From: Toxonevra muliebris
Taxonomy: Eukaryota > Arthropoda > Insecta > Diptera > Pallopteridae
Direction of reading: 5' to 3'
NCBI GenBank assembly: GCA_963691655.1
Contig: OY829326.1
Span: 36,669,989 to 36,733,988, forward strand
DNA: 64,000 nucleotides
The translations under genes were made by a program, and so were the position numbers. Position 1 is the stretch's first letter; each line of letters starts with the position of its first letter. Below the pieces are notes generated by a model. The model worked only from the letters and a program-made list of their open reading frames with translations. It was not told the origin of the DNA and did no database searches. Positions 1 through 11,512 of this stretch are shown one piece after another.

Positions 1-349
1 TTCAGAGTAAAAAAATATCCGATTTTTAAATTTATTCTCTGAGCTTTATTTTATAAAAATAATGGGCCAAGTTCCGTATTACTATTTGGAATTACACATT
101 TCAAAAAAAAACCTCATTTAAAAATTTAGTAAATTTGTTCAATATGGTAGTGTCGGAGAAACTTTTATCTATCATTCTGGAAAGTCTATATTCCTTCAAC
201 TCGATTTATAATTCCACGGCTTCCTAGAAACCACATTTATTTTTCAAGGAAGAGTCCCATAAGTCATTGACGTCTTCGTGCAGCTTATTACGTGATATCT
301 TCGATTTTATGTCTTTACTTTGTGATGATGTGAAAATATCTGAAAAATT

Positions 350-955
350 ACGCAGCCACACAAAAAAAAAATGTTTTTCGAGTTCGGGGGCCAGACTATG
401 TTTATCATATGTTTTTGGGGATACTGAATCCGAATCCGAGCACGTCAGAGTTCTGACATAACTCAAAAAACCACATACACACTTGTTCACTATATATTTT
501 TAGGGTCGCTAGATCTAAATCCAAGGTTCAAAAAACTCCAGCACGTCAGGGTTCTTACATAACCTCATAAAATTTTTTTTATCGTACCCTGGGGCCAGAC
601 CATGTTTACCATATGTTTTTGGGATCGCTGAATCCGAAAAACCCAGCTTTTTTTTCAGGTTTTCGACTTAGTTTAGATAACGAGGTATTTTGCAGGTTAT
701 GTCGAAAACCTGACCTGTTGGAGTTTTTTAAAACCTTGGATTCGGTTTCAGCGACCCCAAAAACATATAATAAACATGATCTGATTCCCGGGCTCGAAAA
801 AAAATTGTATGATGTTTTTGAGGTTATGTCAGAACCCTGACGTGCTGGAGTTTTCGAACCTCGGATTCGGATTCAGCGATCTTAAAAACATTTAGTAAAC
901 ATAGTCTGACCTCCAGACTCGAAAAAAATGTTCTTTTTGTGTGGCTGTGTTATTG
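350..955. repeat. Foldback array of inverted tandem units
   Basis: Units of roughly 130-160 bases, each carrying versions of 'gcacgtcagggttctgacataacctc', 'catgtttaccatatgttttt' and 'cgctgaatccgaa', run forward from about 350 to 655 and then in reverse from about 700 to 955. The dyad centre lies near 684, flanked by a perfect 12-base inverted pair (656-667 and 701-712). The outer ends read 'gcagccacacaaa' at about 352 and its complement near 945. The apparent short reading frames here come from the repeat units and are not genes. I cannot assign a family; it resembles foldback DNA elements. Confidence 0.7.
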
Positions 956-1574
956 AGATATTTCTCATTCGCTGAAAGGCCGAAGATCAAATTGTGTGAT
1001 TGATACTTGTATGAAAATGGAAGCGACTTTTGCTTTTATGTCAAATCTGAATGGCGAAACATAAAGCTTTTCTTATACAATTTTCTCAGTCAAGAGGTGG
1101 TATCTAATCTCCATTTCTTTTCTAGGTTGTGCCAGGTATCAAATCCTGGCACTCTGCGCAGCAATCCAGCATATACCACTTACACAATTTCAAGGATTAA
1201 TTAGTAGAAATTCGTGGAAACTGAGTTCCAAAGACATTTATGAAGTATGTAAATATTTGAAATTTTTTTCTTAACTGGAGTCAGGACTGGATGAAATTAA
1301 AATCTGTTCAAATTCAAAGACTTGGACGGTGCAAAATCAAATCACGGCTTTTTTAGTTTCTGAAAATGTGAAAAATATTTAAATTAATATGAGGCATGAC
1401 TAAAAACTATTTCGCAGATTAAAAATATCCCGTAACAAAAAGAACAAAAAAAAAAAAATGTAAAATATTTCGATCCGGTTTAAGCGGAACAATGGGGAAC
1501 TGCTCGTTTTCGTTTTGCTCAATAATAATAATCTTTCAAAAATGTATTAACAGAAATTAGTTGGAACTGAGTTC

Positions 1575-1815
1575 CGCAGACCTTGCACACTATCAGTTGA
1601 CGAGTTCTCGGATTCGATTCTCGTCTTGGTCTCATAAACTTCTTATATTCACTATCGATATGAAGTGAATGACAATTATGAGAAAGTATACAAGTACACA
1701 CCGAGCTGATGAAAAAATTGCCATACAGCTGTTCGGGATCGGAGTTAAACTGTAGGTACAACCATCGGCTCTGTGGCCTAGTGGCATAGTGCCAGACTCA
1801 TGTCTCTGAACCAAT
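1575..1815 (+). repeat. tRNA-derived SINE-like repeat, copy 1
   Basis: A B-box-like segment 'ggattcgattctcg' (about 1610-1625) is followed by a body containing 'atcgatatgaagtgaatga', 'aagtacacacc' and 'gttaaactgtaggt'. A second tRNA-like head 'ctgtggcctagtggcatagtgcc' then begins near 1770 and breaks off about 1812. The same body and head occur at 45400-45456 and 46109-46250. The arrangement looks like a tail-to-head dimer. The tRNA resemblance is to A and B boxes only; it is not a functional tRNA. Confidence 0.55.
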
Positions 1816-2579
1816 TCAATAAAATTTGGCAATACAGAATAGGGTCACGATTTATAGAGTTAAGGGCATGTAAGGTTAACCTAAACAAAAGAAAACAGCA
1901 AGTAAAACAGACTGAATTGTAAAAGGCAATCAAAACTCTTTACTCTTGAAACTTTTGACCTCAACATATGCAAGAATAGGATTTGGGGCTCAGGAAGTTT
2001 TTTTTTCGACATATTTAGAATCCAGATCAGATCATGGTCAAAAATGAGGCTTTGTGGCAATAATTTTTATAAGAAAATTTAATTAGCTTGATTCCTTTAT
2101 AGACTTACCACATCCCAGATCGAACCGTTCAAGATTGAGCTACCCATTTAAAAGGGATTTTTAAAATTACACTTCTAAGGGCAGAAAATTATTATGTAGA
2201 AAAATCAATACCAAAATTGTTGACACAGACATAAAGTATAGACAATAGACAGATAGTGGATAATGGTCAGAAAAAAATATACAAGCAGTATTGTGAAATT
2301 TAGTGTATATATAGAAATTGGTATGAAATGGAGGGTTATTGGGCTAAAGCTAAAGTCAAAATAGTAAGGCACAATACTATCAGATATCCTGTTTCAATGT
2401 AAAGGATATGGATAATTTATAGATTCAGTTCCTTCAGTTCCAATCAAGCGAGTCCTAACACCATTGACAGCACTAGGGATAACTTTTACATGAAAGCAAA
2501 AGATTAAAGTCAACCACGACATTACATTTGGTTTTCACATATTGAATAACCTACATATATGGACAAATTTTAAGTTATA
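1816..2579. other. No recognised feature
   Basis: AT-rich sequence. I see no coding region, terminal repeats or RNA gene here. Confidence 0.6.
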
Positions 2580-4047
2580 TCCCTAACTGGTGCAACGCTG
2601 GATGTTAAAAATGCTTTCAACTCGGCGAACTGGAAGCAGATCATGTGGGCACTGGAGAGCTACGATGTGCCATTATACCTACGGCGTATTATCGGTAGTT
2701 ACTTCAGCAACAGGAAACTCCTTTATGACACGGATGACGGGGTCAAGGAGTATAAGGTTATGGGCGGCGTACCACAAGGCTCTGTACTGGGGCCTACACT
2801 ATGAAACGCGATGTACGACGGTGTTCTCAAGCTGGACCTCCCTGCAGGCACAACGCTAGTGGGATACGCAGATGATATTGCGTTGGTGGCAGTATCTAAG
2901 AGACTGGAAGATTTGCAGTTAGTCTGCAATGATGGAATTTCCAGAGTGCGACGATGGTTAAACGCGGCGGAATTGGAATTAGCAGCCCAAAAAACTGAAG
3001 CCGTGCTTTTGAGCACAAGGAAAAAAAGAGAGCAGCTGAAGGTAATTGTGGGAGAGCACATCATAATATCTCAACCTCACATCCGATATCTGGGAGTGCT
3101 CATAGATACTAGGATGTCTTTTAAGGACCATTTTGCGGCGGTCAGCAGCAAAGCGGCGAAACGTTGGAGGGCCACGCGCGAGCAGAAGGCAGCTTTTGTC
3201 CACTGTGATGGACTCTGTAGTGTTATATGCAGCACCCATTTGGACAGGTGCAAAGAAGTCGCTCATGAAGGAGGTGCTAGCCGCCCAAAGACTAAGCGCA
3301 TTGAGAGTATCTAGTGCTTTCCGAACAGTATCGCAGAACGCGATATGTGTCATCACGGGAAAGCTGCCCATAGACATACATGCGACAGAGCTCAAGAGGC
3401 TGTATAATAAAGCCTAAGAAAAACCTACGGGAGCATTAAAAATGGAGGAACGTCGACGATCTATATCGGAGTGGCAGCAGCGCTGGGAGTGCTCCACAAA
3501 AGGTCGATGGACGTTTACGCTGATTTCCAACATAGCGAAGTGGTGTCAACGGAGGCACGGGGATGTAGATTTTTACATCACGCAGCTGCTAAGCGGCCAT
3601 GGGTGCTTTAAGGAGTATCTGCATAGATTCGGACATGACGATGACCCATACTGTCCAACATGTCCGAATGAAAATGAAAACCCGAGGCATGTAGTATTTC
3701 AATGCGCACGCTTCGAAAACGAGAGGGATGAGCTGAAGCAAGCCTTTGGCAGGACACCAACACTAGAGAATTTTACCACACAGATGTGCGAATAGGTGGA
3801 AAAATTGAAGAAGACATGCACAGTGGCCGCGCGGATTATGATCAAGCTACGCTCTACTGAAAGAGAGAGAAGGAGAACAGAACAGCGAAGTAATACCTAC
3901 GGGTAGTCCCGCGGGGAGAGTGGGAGGAGACCAAGAAGGTTAGTCTATAGGAATCCGACATAACCGTAGAACAGGAGTTCTGCGGTATCTATGAAGATTT
4001 CCAACTTCCACCGAACGAAAGAAAAAAAAAAATCCTTAACTGGTGCA
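2580..4047 (+). mobile_element. 5'-truncated R1-type LINE with target duplication
   Basis: The insert runs from 2595 to about 4032. It is bounded by a 15-base direct repeat, 'tccctaactggtgca' at 2580-2594 and 'tccttaactggtgca' at 4033-4047, with one mismatch. It starts inside the reverse transcriptase domain and ends in an A-rich tail (about 4018-4032) just before the second repeat. Truncation at the 5' end, a poly-A tail and a target duplication of this size are what target-primed reverse transcription leaves. The duplication mismatch and the broken frame show that it is not recent. Confidence 0.9.
2595..3906 (+). pseudogene. R1-type LINE ORF2 remnant (RT and C-terminal knuckle)
   Basis: The translation shows RT blocks in order: DVKNAFNSANW at the start, GVPQGSVLGP near 2765-2795, and YADDIALVA near 2864-2890, which is the catalytic F/YADD box. 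The C-terminal region follows, with VLYAAPIW, KGRWT, GHGCF and a C-x2-C...H...C knuckle (CPTC...RHVVFQC) typical of R1-clade LINEs. It is dead. A TGA at 2802-2804 replaces an expected Trp codon, the frame shifts near 3170, and there are further stops at 3415-3417 and 3793-3795. A likely original end is the TAG near 3904. The N-terminal gag-like ORF and endonuclease are absent because of 5' truncation. The R1 label rests on motif style, not on a search. Confidence 0.85.
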
Positions 4048-5094
4048 CTCTCGAGCACACAAAAACATCACCACCCTGTATATACACACACTAGCACTAT
4101 ATACACCTATGAATGCACCAGATTGCAGCAATGAACAGCAGCAATGTCAGCAATAATAGTTACAGTCATTTTTATTGATAAATTGCTCAAAGTTGACACG
4201 CATATTTCGTTTTATCATCAAAACAGAAAACTTTTGCGCATGCGCAATCACAATCACACAAACAAAATATCAGACTATGTGTATGTCCTACTGCCACTAC
4301 ACATTAGTTATTACGAGTACTCAACGTTCCGTTTTGTTACTTTTCTATGCATAGTATTTCTTTGAATGTTTGTTGTTTCACTGTAATTAGCATTGTCAAT
4401 CGAGCAATTGCGTTTTTATGGCGGAAATTGTTGTAAAAGAAATCAAGTTATCTACTTGCGTGTGTGTGTATGCGCAAGCGTGCGTATAAATCATTTTATT
4501 TAACAAAATGTCAGCTACTGAGAAGAGACAACGACAACAAAATGCCGCAGCAACAATAATAATAGCAGCAGCACAACATCTCGAAAGATGTGAATATTTA
4601 GTAAAAATTTCAACTAACTTCATTAATAACGATTGCTAGTCTCAGTGATATATACTTGCATAAAATGTAAAGTTTCTAATGTAGAGTATGAATGGCTAGC
4701 GGCTGTGATTGTTGCTGCAACATAGCATAAAATATAAAATGCTAATGTAGTATTATTGCGGCAGACGCTCTGGGAGAAAAAGGGCAACAAATATGTTACA
4801 ACAGTAGCGACAGTAGTAGCAGCAACAGCAGAAAATCAGTTTCCGTCGTTGCGTTTTCTTTTTCTTCATTCACACACACACACACACATAAAAGCTTTTA
4901 CATTCATAGGTTGTTACGAATGTATGCAGCTTTTTATTTCTTTGCTTTATATTTTGATGCTGCATTTATGTGCCTTTGAGTGGCATTTGTTGCATTATGT
5001 TATTGCATTTTATTTTTACTACTTTATTACGCATTTAAATGTTTCCCCCCTTTAACCTTTATTGTGCAAATATGTAGTGTGATTCATGAGCGAT
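4048..5094. other. No gene; simple repeats only
   Basis: AT-rich sequence with CAR-type triplet runs near 4525-4575 and 4800-4830 and a (CA)n tract at 4871-4888. Open frames crossing these runs have no recognisable domain. Confidence 0.6.
4871..4888. repeat. (CA)n microsatellite
   Basis: Nine consecutive CA dinucleotides. Confidence 0.95.
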
Positions 5095-5107
5095 GAAAGA
5101 GAGAAAG

Positions 5108-5138
<31 letters not shown>

Positions 5139-5147
5139 AAGAGATAG
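5095..5147. repeat. (GA)n/(GAAA)n microsatellite
   Basis: A purine-only run made of GAGA and GAAAGA units, about 50 bases long. GA tracts of this kind can bind GAGA factor in flies, but nothing here shows that it does. Confidence 0.9.
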
Positions 5148-5308
5148 GGTCAATCGGACTCCATAGTTATAGTTATGAATAGACGAATCTAAGTACTTAT
5201 ATATATCTGATTGTTTCCGAAACGGTTGAACCGTTTAATTTCATATTTGATATAAGAATATTTCTCACAGTCATGAACAATAAAGGTCATACTTACTTTA
5301 AAAATTCG

Positions 5309-5608
5309 TCGCCAGAGGGCACCTCTCATATGAGCTAAATACTATTTTCGCCATAGATCTGTTACTGTTAGAGATCTTACAAAGCAATTTGGAGCAGGGA
5401 CTGTTCTTAGTATATTTTAAAACACGCGCTATATAAAAATTTAAAATTTCACCGATAGAGGGCACCTTCTATGAAAATTACTAATGTACTATAGCTTTGT
5501 AATATATGAGTATGGGTGGATATTGTGCTGAACTTTTTTATGAGAATTGCCCAAGGAATGCTGTGAGTTAAAAAAAAATATTCTCAATATCTCTCACTAG
5601 ATGGCAGC
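5309..5608 (+). promoter_or_regulatory. Three CTCF-like motifs on a ~142-bp period
   Basis: Three same-strand matches to the CTCF consensus CCASYAGRKGGCRSY lie at 5309-5323 (tcgccagagggcacc, 13 of 15), 5452-5466 (ccgatagagggcacc, 13 of 15) and 5594-5608 (tcactagatggcagc, 14 of 15). The starts are 143 and 142 bases apart. Flanking bases are loosely alignable between units (for example 'actaatgtacta' and 'aaatacta' after the core), suggesting an old tandem triplication in which the core was kept. Binding is inferred, not shown. Confidence 0.4.
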
Positions 5609-5619
5609 ACCCATCGAAA

Positions 5620-7370
5620 CTTTCCATACTATTAAAAACACAAGCCTGTCAGGTTCTAGATGATTGAAAACATGTAGTAATTTGTTCGCTGAATCTAAAT
5701 CGTTGCCATTTAAAGACACCAACTCGTGTTAGTTCCGAAACGACTGACTGTTTCAAGCGGTTTTTGAGCTGGCTTCTTTATTGCTCCGTTGGCAAAATGA
5801 CACTTTTTCTATTAATTCCTTCTAATTTTTAAGGCTGAAAATCGATAAATTTCATTTATTTTTCTTCTCGTTTATTTTATAAGGCTTATAAGTTTTAATG
5901 GTTTCACCTAGGCATCACGTTTCATCCATCTATTTAAAAACTAATCAAAATTTTACACCCGACTCACCATAAAGAAATGCATGAAGAGGAAAAAAAATCT
6001 CATACTCTTCATCACTTCTATAAAAAAAAATCCAGCCTAAGGCACTAATCACATTTAAGCTACTATGTATGTATTTTTCTGAATGATGCTAGCTAGTTAA
6101 CTAACAAAAGTTGCCGCAGGATATTTTAATCGCTTAAGTGACAATTTTTCTCTTTTTTTTTTGCATTTCTTTTGACATATTTCGTATATATTTTTATTTT
6201 TACATAATGAGCAGCAATGACAACAGCACAATCTGCAAAAGTCAACAGACATCACATTTTTCAGATTAGATATACGAGTATGTACAACTATAATTATAGG
6301 CAATGATATGACAGAAAAAAAAATATTGACAATCAGATTTGCTAATATAAAAAAGTAGCAGCAACGAAATATTAGAAAGAAAAAAATAGGCACAAGTACG
6401 CATGAACCTTCTTTTTTTTATAATATTGATGATCATGATCTTTGTTGAATTTTTATACAAATTATAATGAGCAATAATAGCAAATTAACCCAAAAAAAAA
6501 AAAAAAAAAATCAAAAAAAAAAAAGAAGAAAAATATTTGGCAAATGTTTATTTTCAAAACTTCCCAACACAAACTCAATGAATGTTAAAGTCTTAACAAT
6601 TAATGACCCAAAAAATACATGAAGATAAAACAGAGAAAGACATTACCGCAAGCTAGACTGGTAGCCAGGGAGCAGCAGTGTGAATACCCAATTGAAAAAA
6701 CTAAAAAAAAAATATACAACAATTGTACAATAAAAAGTAAAATAAAGTAAATGAAATAAAATTTAATTAGCTCCATTTTCCTTTTAAGTTAATTTATTTG
6801 TGTGTGTGGTTGAATGTGTGTAGGAGGCGTTTTAGTTGTTGTTGGCTTTTTTTACCTCTTTCCAGCCTCCTTTCTCTAGGAATGAGTTGGAAGCTGTGTG
6901 GGCATTTTACAAGTAACTAATGTGTACATGTCAAGTGTCTGGTGGTCGCATTAATTTCACACTTTGCTGATTTCGTGTAATTCAGCAATTTGTTGCGCTT
7001 CATGTCACATTTACATACATGCACATTTCTTTTATAATTTTATTTAATTATACTACTTACATAATGTTGTCACAGTTACATACATTTATTTTAAAAAACT
7101 AAAGGCTAATTATAAGATCACTTTAAACTGTTGCCTAAAACTTAAAAGTTGAAATGGTGATTTACTGATGTCAACATTAATTAGTTAACCCTAGAAGGCA
7201 TAACGAGTCTCACAACTATGTGCATGCTGCAATAACTCTAAATTCAAATAAGATATTTATTCACTTAACCCTATAGTGTATAGTGATTCATATATGAATC
7301 GTTTCGCTTATTTAACGATTTAGATTAGAAAATGCGCTAAAATAAAATAAAATTTATTTGGAATTAATGT
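5620..7370. other. No recognised gene
   Basis: AT-rich sequence with A/T runs (for example 6489-6525). 'TTAACCCT' starts near 7185 and 7266 resemble the ends of TTAA-target MITEs, but I found no matching right ends. Confidence 0.5.
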
Positions 7371-7371
7371 T

Positions 7372-7600
7372 GCAGGTGTTCATCAATACGTTTTTCAGAA
7401 AGCTTCTGAAGAGATGACGATCAGAACCCATCACCAAAGTCTTTGAGCAAGCTGCAAGCCAGCATTGATATACAGAGAAATAAAGAAGAAAATGTGGAGA
7501 TGGATTGGAAACTACCTCCGCCCTGTAGACAAGCACCATATTGGAATCCTGAAATAGTGTTGCCAGAGCATACTTTCTAGTACGAATGACGGACGAACCA
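7372..7600 (+). pseudogene. RTE-type LINE reverse transcriptase C-terminus, decayed
   Basis: The plus-strand translation starts with LQVFINTFFRKLLK and, after stops and a frame change, continues with WRWIGNYLRP near 7495-7525 and QAPYWNP near 7530-7550. These follow the order of the conserved tail of RTE/BovB-like reverse transcriptases, (LQ)VFINxCLRKIL...KWRWIGHTLRK...RQALxWNP. Several stops and at least two frameshifts separate the blocks, so no protein is possible. A minus-strand open frame over the same interval (7354-7650) has no recognisable domain and is best read as a shadow. No 5' or 3' boundary is visible. Confidence 0.55.
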
Positions 7601-7742
7601 TTAGCCGAACTAGTATTTACCGAAATGTTTTTGATCGTAGTGGTCTTCATCGAGGTTTTTATTGTTATTTTAAAAAATTGAATTTTTTATATTGCTTTAG
7701 AAGAAAACAAAAAAAAATTTAAATGAAAATAGTTTTTTAATA

Positions 7743-8228
7743 TACTACATTTTTAAAACGGATTAAAAAGTATAAAATAATTTCTCCTAGTTTCATAGAG
7801 ATTTATAACCTCATACAGATTCCTAACCCCATACAGATTATGCTAGAAATTTGTAATTGTGAATTTTAGTAGGTATGAAAATATTTGCATTATTTAAAAC
7901 TAGAAACGATAACACAAACCATACATAACAGCTTTGCCATCTGTTAGTTAAAGCCGCACTTTATATTTGTATACCTACTATGTAATTGGAGTGGCTGTCA
8001 AACTTTTATACCAGCCCGAAAGTATGCTGTACTATAATTATGTATTTTATATGTATATAAATAAAATTTAATAATATTTTATATTATATTACATTTTTAT
8101 ATATTTAAGATATTTGATGTTGCATTGTCATCGAGTTCTGAACTACGTTTAAAGTTTCAAGTCTCTAGCTCATCAGGAAGTTAGTTTAAAATCGTTTGTA
8201 AAATTCCACCCGAACCCGAAACGTAGTA
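7743..8228 (+). repeat. Dispersed repeat family A, copy 3 (internally deleted)
   Basis: The ends are tactacattt (7743-7752) and aaacgtagta (8219-8228), an inverted pair matching the taccacgttt ends of the fuller copies at 41612-42456 and 51800-52639. Interior blocks are shared with the copy at 51800, for example 'aaaaagtataaaataatttc' near 7768 and 'caagtctctagctcatc' near 8160. About 350 bases of the centre are missing and divergence is high, so this is an older copy. Confidence 0.75.
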
Positions 8229-8705
8229 AAAAACCATAAGAGAGGGAGAGATGAAGGGTAAAAATATTCCAAATAAATACTTATTCTATCGAAAATTGTG
8301 TTATAGGTCGCTGAATACTTATATCATGCTTGATTCAAAACCAACCAATCAAAAAGTTATAGAACCTTCGTGAAATATAAATCAGTTGCAAATCTATATT
8401 TTCTACGGAACCCACTTTCGGCGGCAAAATGTCGGCGTAATTTTGGATATCACGTTTTGACCGGAGGCCCTTCATATGTAGATAAATGTCTTATTCTTCT
8501 TCTTTCATACCACAACAGCTCATAGAGGGTCTAGATGAATTTTTATCATCCATTCATGTTATGTGTGTTATATTTGTAGGCGAATGAAAGGAACCAACAG
8601 TTTTATACTGAATACTAGCAGCGATGCGAAAAACTCCTGTTAGACAATTTTTACTCTAGAGGGTTGCCATTACCAGAGTTGGGTGGTAATGCTTACATTA
8701 GGAGT

Positions 8706-9330
8706 TAAATTACAAGGAATTGTAATTGGTACTTTAATGTTTTCAATTCTATAGTAACAGAACTGATAAAAGTTTCAAGTCCATTACAAGGAATTGTAAT
8801 CGGTAATTAAAATTTTTAAATTTCTAGGTAATGGAATAGAAGAAATTTTCGATTCCATTACAGAGAATTGTATCTCGTTATGAAAAATATATAATTTCCT
8901 TAAAGGAATTGAAAAAGTAATTGAATAGAAAGTGATTTATTTTTTAAGTGTAATCAAGTACTTTCTTGGAATTAAATTACAATTAAAAAAAATTCGGAAA
9001 ATATTGTAAAATTCGGGTCACCTCACTCGTAACGGCTTATTAGAAGCATTTTACAAAAAAAAATGTTTGTTTGCTTTTTTGGAATTGAACTAATAAGGAA
9101 TCTTTCAAAGAATCATTCCAACTAAATTGGAGTTTAATTCCAAGAAAGTAATTGATTACACTTAAATAATAAATTCCATTCTATTCAATTATTGTACATT
9201 TTCAATTCCCTTAAGGAATTTATATATTTTTAATTACAAAATACAATTCCCTGTGATGGAATAGAAAATTTTTTCAATTACATTTCTAAGGAATTGAAAA
9301 CAAAAAGTACCAATTACAAATTCCCTGAAA
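8706..9330. repeat. Large foldback (inverted repeat) element
   Basis: The left arm (about 8706-8985) pairs with the right arm (about 9118-9330) around a loop near 8990-9117. Shared blocks include 'gtaattggtacttt', 'aatatataa.ttccttaa.ggaattgaaaa' and 'aagtgtaatca.gtactttcttggaatt'. The left arm carries about 60 extra bases. The arms consist of repeated forms of 'caaggaattgtaat'. There is no coding potential and I could not find a target duplication. Confidence 0.8.
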
Positions 9331-9473
9331 TTTGATCCACGCATTTACAGCCAGCATCAATATTTTACAGAAAACTCAAGTAAAATGGGGACATGGTTCC
9401 CATTTTTCCTATTTTATTTGAATTTTCGAACATTACTGGGATATATAATCCCAATAATGGGGAAAGGGTTAAA

Positions 9474-9541
9474 CGTGCGGAGATTTGAACACGAGCATCC
9501 TGCTTAGCAGTCCAACTATGTAGCTAACTAGTAGACCATGG
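9474..9541 (-). repeat. Decayed tRNA-like sequence
   Basis: The reverse complement contains an A-box-like 'tggtctactagttagc', then 'ttggactgcta' and a B-box-like 'gttcaaatc', in tRNA order and spacing. The T-stem and acceptor stem do not pair well, so it is a tRNA pseudogene or a SINE head rather than a working tRNA. 'ttggactgct' recurs in a similar context at 63402-63445. Confidence 0.4.
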
Positions 9542-9549
9542 TACTGATT

Positions 9550-10685
9550 TGATTTTCAAAGTATGAGGTCGCAGAACTTTGACAGTGTTATAATAAATAT
9601 AGAGAATTGATCGACCTAGGTCCTCTTTTGAAGATTCATTTTGGGGTATTAATAAATATTTTTACTCAGCACCTCACCGAATGAAAATTAACTCTAGACT
9701 CGGACGTCTGAGCAGTTTTTTTTTAAATGCGCCAATTGTAATAATAAATATCTTGAATATCAGTACAAAGAATCTATTCTGAATCGTGCCCTTCTCCTAT
9801 ATGAACTGAAGGTTTTTCCGTCTAAATTATCATATTTTGTATAACTTTTTCATGAACCTGATTTTATTAATATTTAATCTACATACTAAGGTAAAACTAA
9901 TCAACTAATGATTCTTATAATTTTGCGCTTATGTAAGAAATTTCAAGAGTTCTAAGTTTAATAGCATGACTAAATAAATTGAAAAAAAACTTAGGTACGC
10001 TTAACTAAGCATTTTCATATATACAGAATTATCCTTTCCTTATCTAACATGAACACACTTTGAGTTTAAAATTATGCACCACAATGAACGCGCACTCTTG
10101 GGTAAATATAAAAAAAAAACACTTTTGCATGCAAGTAGAGCAAAAATGGAATACATAGGAAGAGCGAAACGCAAGAATAGAATTAAATTACCAGAAAGTA
10201 AGGTTGAACGTCTAAAAGTATGCAACGAATGACTACGTGTGCATTCATTACAGGCAGCTGGGTACTTTAAAAAGCATGTATAATTAAAATAAAATTCATG
10301 ACCTTCTTTTTGATGGTTTTGAGTCAACAAATTATTTTGATTTTCAATGAATTTTTTTGGTGACTTTAATTTGTTAGCGAAATATTTATGCTAAAAATAT
10401 GCAGTAGAAATCCTGATATTAAATTTCCTTTTTTTTAGTAGGTAATATTAAAGGGAATTGTTTTTTTTTACTTTTATTTTCAATGTTGTGATTGCTGAGG
10501 TTTTTTTTAAAGATAAAAATATGACTATCCATGCAGAAGCCTAAAGAAAATTAGGTCAAATAAGAGTTGGTATATTTTTTTTTTCTATTTACAAAATACA
10601 TACATACAAAAATGTAATGTGCATGTACACTTAAACACGCTTATGAGAAATATTACTCTTATGAACCTATTATAAGTAGGAAATA
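9550..10685. other. No recognised feature
   Basis: AT-rich sequence. A 96-codon minus-strand open frame at 10040-10330 has no recognisable domain. Confidence 0.5.
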
Positions 10686-10687
10686 CA

Positions 10688-10835
10688 CAGTAATACTCGC
10701 TTAATTGCATCGGAGAAAATAAACAATTTTTGGTTCAATTAACCGGGGAATGCAATTAACAGAATTTCAGTACACTTCTAGCTGAGTTAAATGAAAACTA
10801 CAATTAAGCGAAAACTTACTAACCAGGGACTACTG
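10688..10835. mobile_element. Short pogo/Tigger-like MITE
   Basis: The ends are CAGTA (10688) and TACTG (10835), with TA following the right end; the left flank is CA where TA is expected. 'cgcttaatt' lies near both ends in inverted orientation. The 148-base length and CAGT-type termini fit a pogo-type non-autonomous element. The family call is tentative. Confidence 0.5.
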
Positions 10836-11392
10836 TACCTAGAATATGAACATGAACCCAGTTTCTTTTTGCATTGTGTGGCAACTTTGCAGGCAGAGCA
10901 AATGTGAAAAGGAAATGAAAAATAGAGAAGTGATTAAATTAAAGCGTTTTCTTGCCAGTAGTAAATTGAAAAGGAAAAATTTCGAAATTGAGAGGAAATT
11001 GTTAATAATAACTTTGAAGAATAACACAATTTTTTTTCTTTTTTTTTTTTAAATGAGTATTGATGCCATATTAAGTAGAACTACTTTTGCAAATGTACAA
11101 CATAAGTGCAGCAATTTCCCCATATTACGATTTCAATAGATAATTTCAAGTAATGCGGAATCAAATCACATATGTTTACTCAATGTCAAAAATCAAATTG
11201 TGCTCATTTCAATTTGACATTTACATATGACAGCTTTCATTTTACATATGAGATATGTAGATAGTTAGTTGCTTAATTCATAAATAATAAAAAATTTTCA
11301 TCAAATGAATAAAATTTACATATGTTTCAGTTGCTGATAGAAAAACAAACTTATTTTTTTTCCTCTTCTTAAAATTCAAATCAATTGCTCAG

Positions 11393-11512
11393 CAAATTCA
11401 AGACACGTTCATCATAAATTCCGTGGAGGAAGGTACCGGAGCGTGTATTCAGATCGTTCGTACATCTTCAATTCAGGCAAGCGACCAAAAGCGACTTGCT
11501 GCTTTCTTTCAT
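11393..11512 (+). other. Possible host exon (low confidence)
   Basis: A pyrimidine-rich stretch (about 11350-11385) ends in CAG at 11390-11392. An open, less AT-rich frame follows that reads QIQDTFIINSVEEGTG and then ACIQIVRTSSIQASDQKR. A GC-type donor-like CAG/GCAAGC occurs at about 11475, and a weaker AAG/GTACCG near 11430. The frame stays open to 11836, but from about 11540 its composition turns AT-rich and hydrophobic as expected of noncoding DNA. I do not recognise the peptide. It could be chance or an old transposon fragment. Confidence 0.2.

Noticed and set aside
4144..5055. Short frames near the CA and CAR triplet runs
   Set aside because: They only span microsatellites and show no domain.
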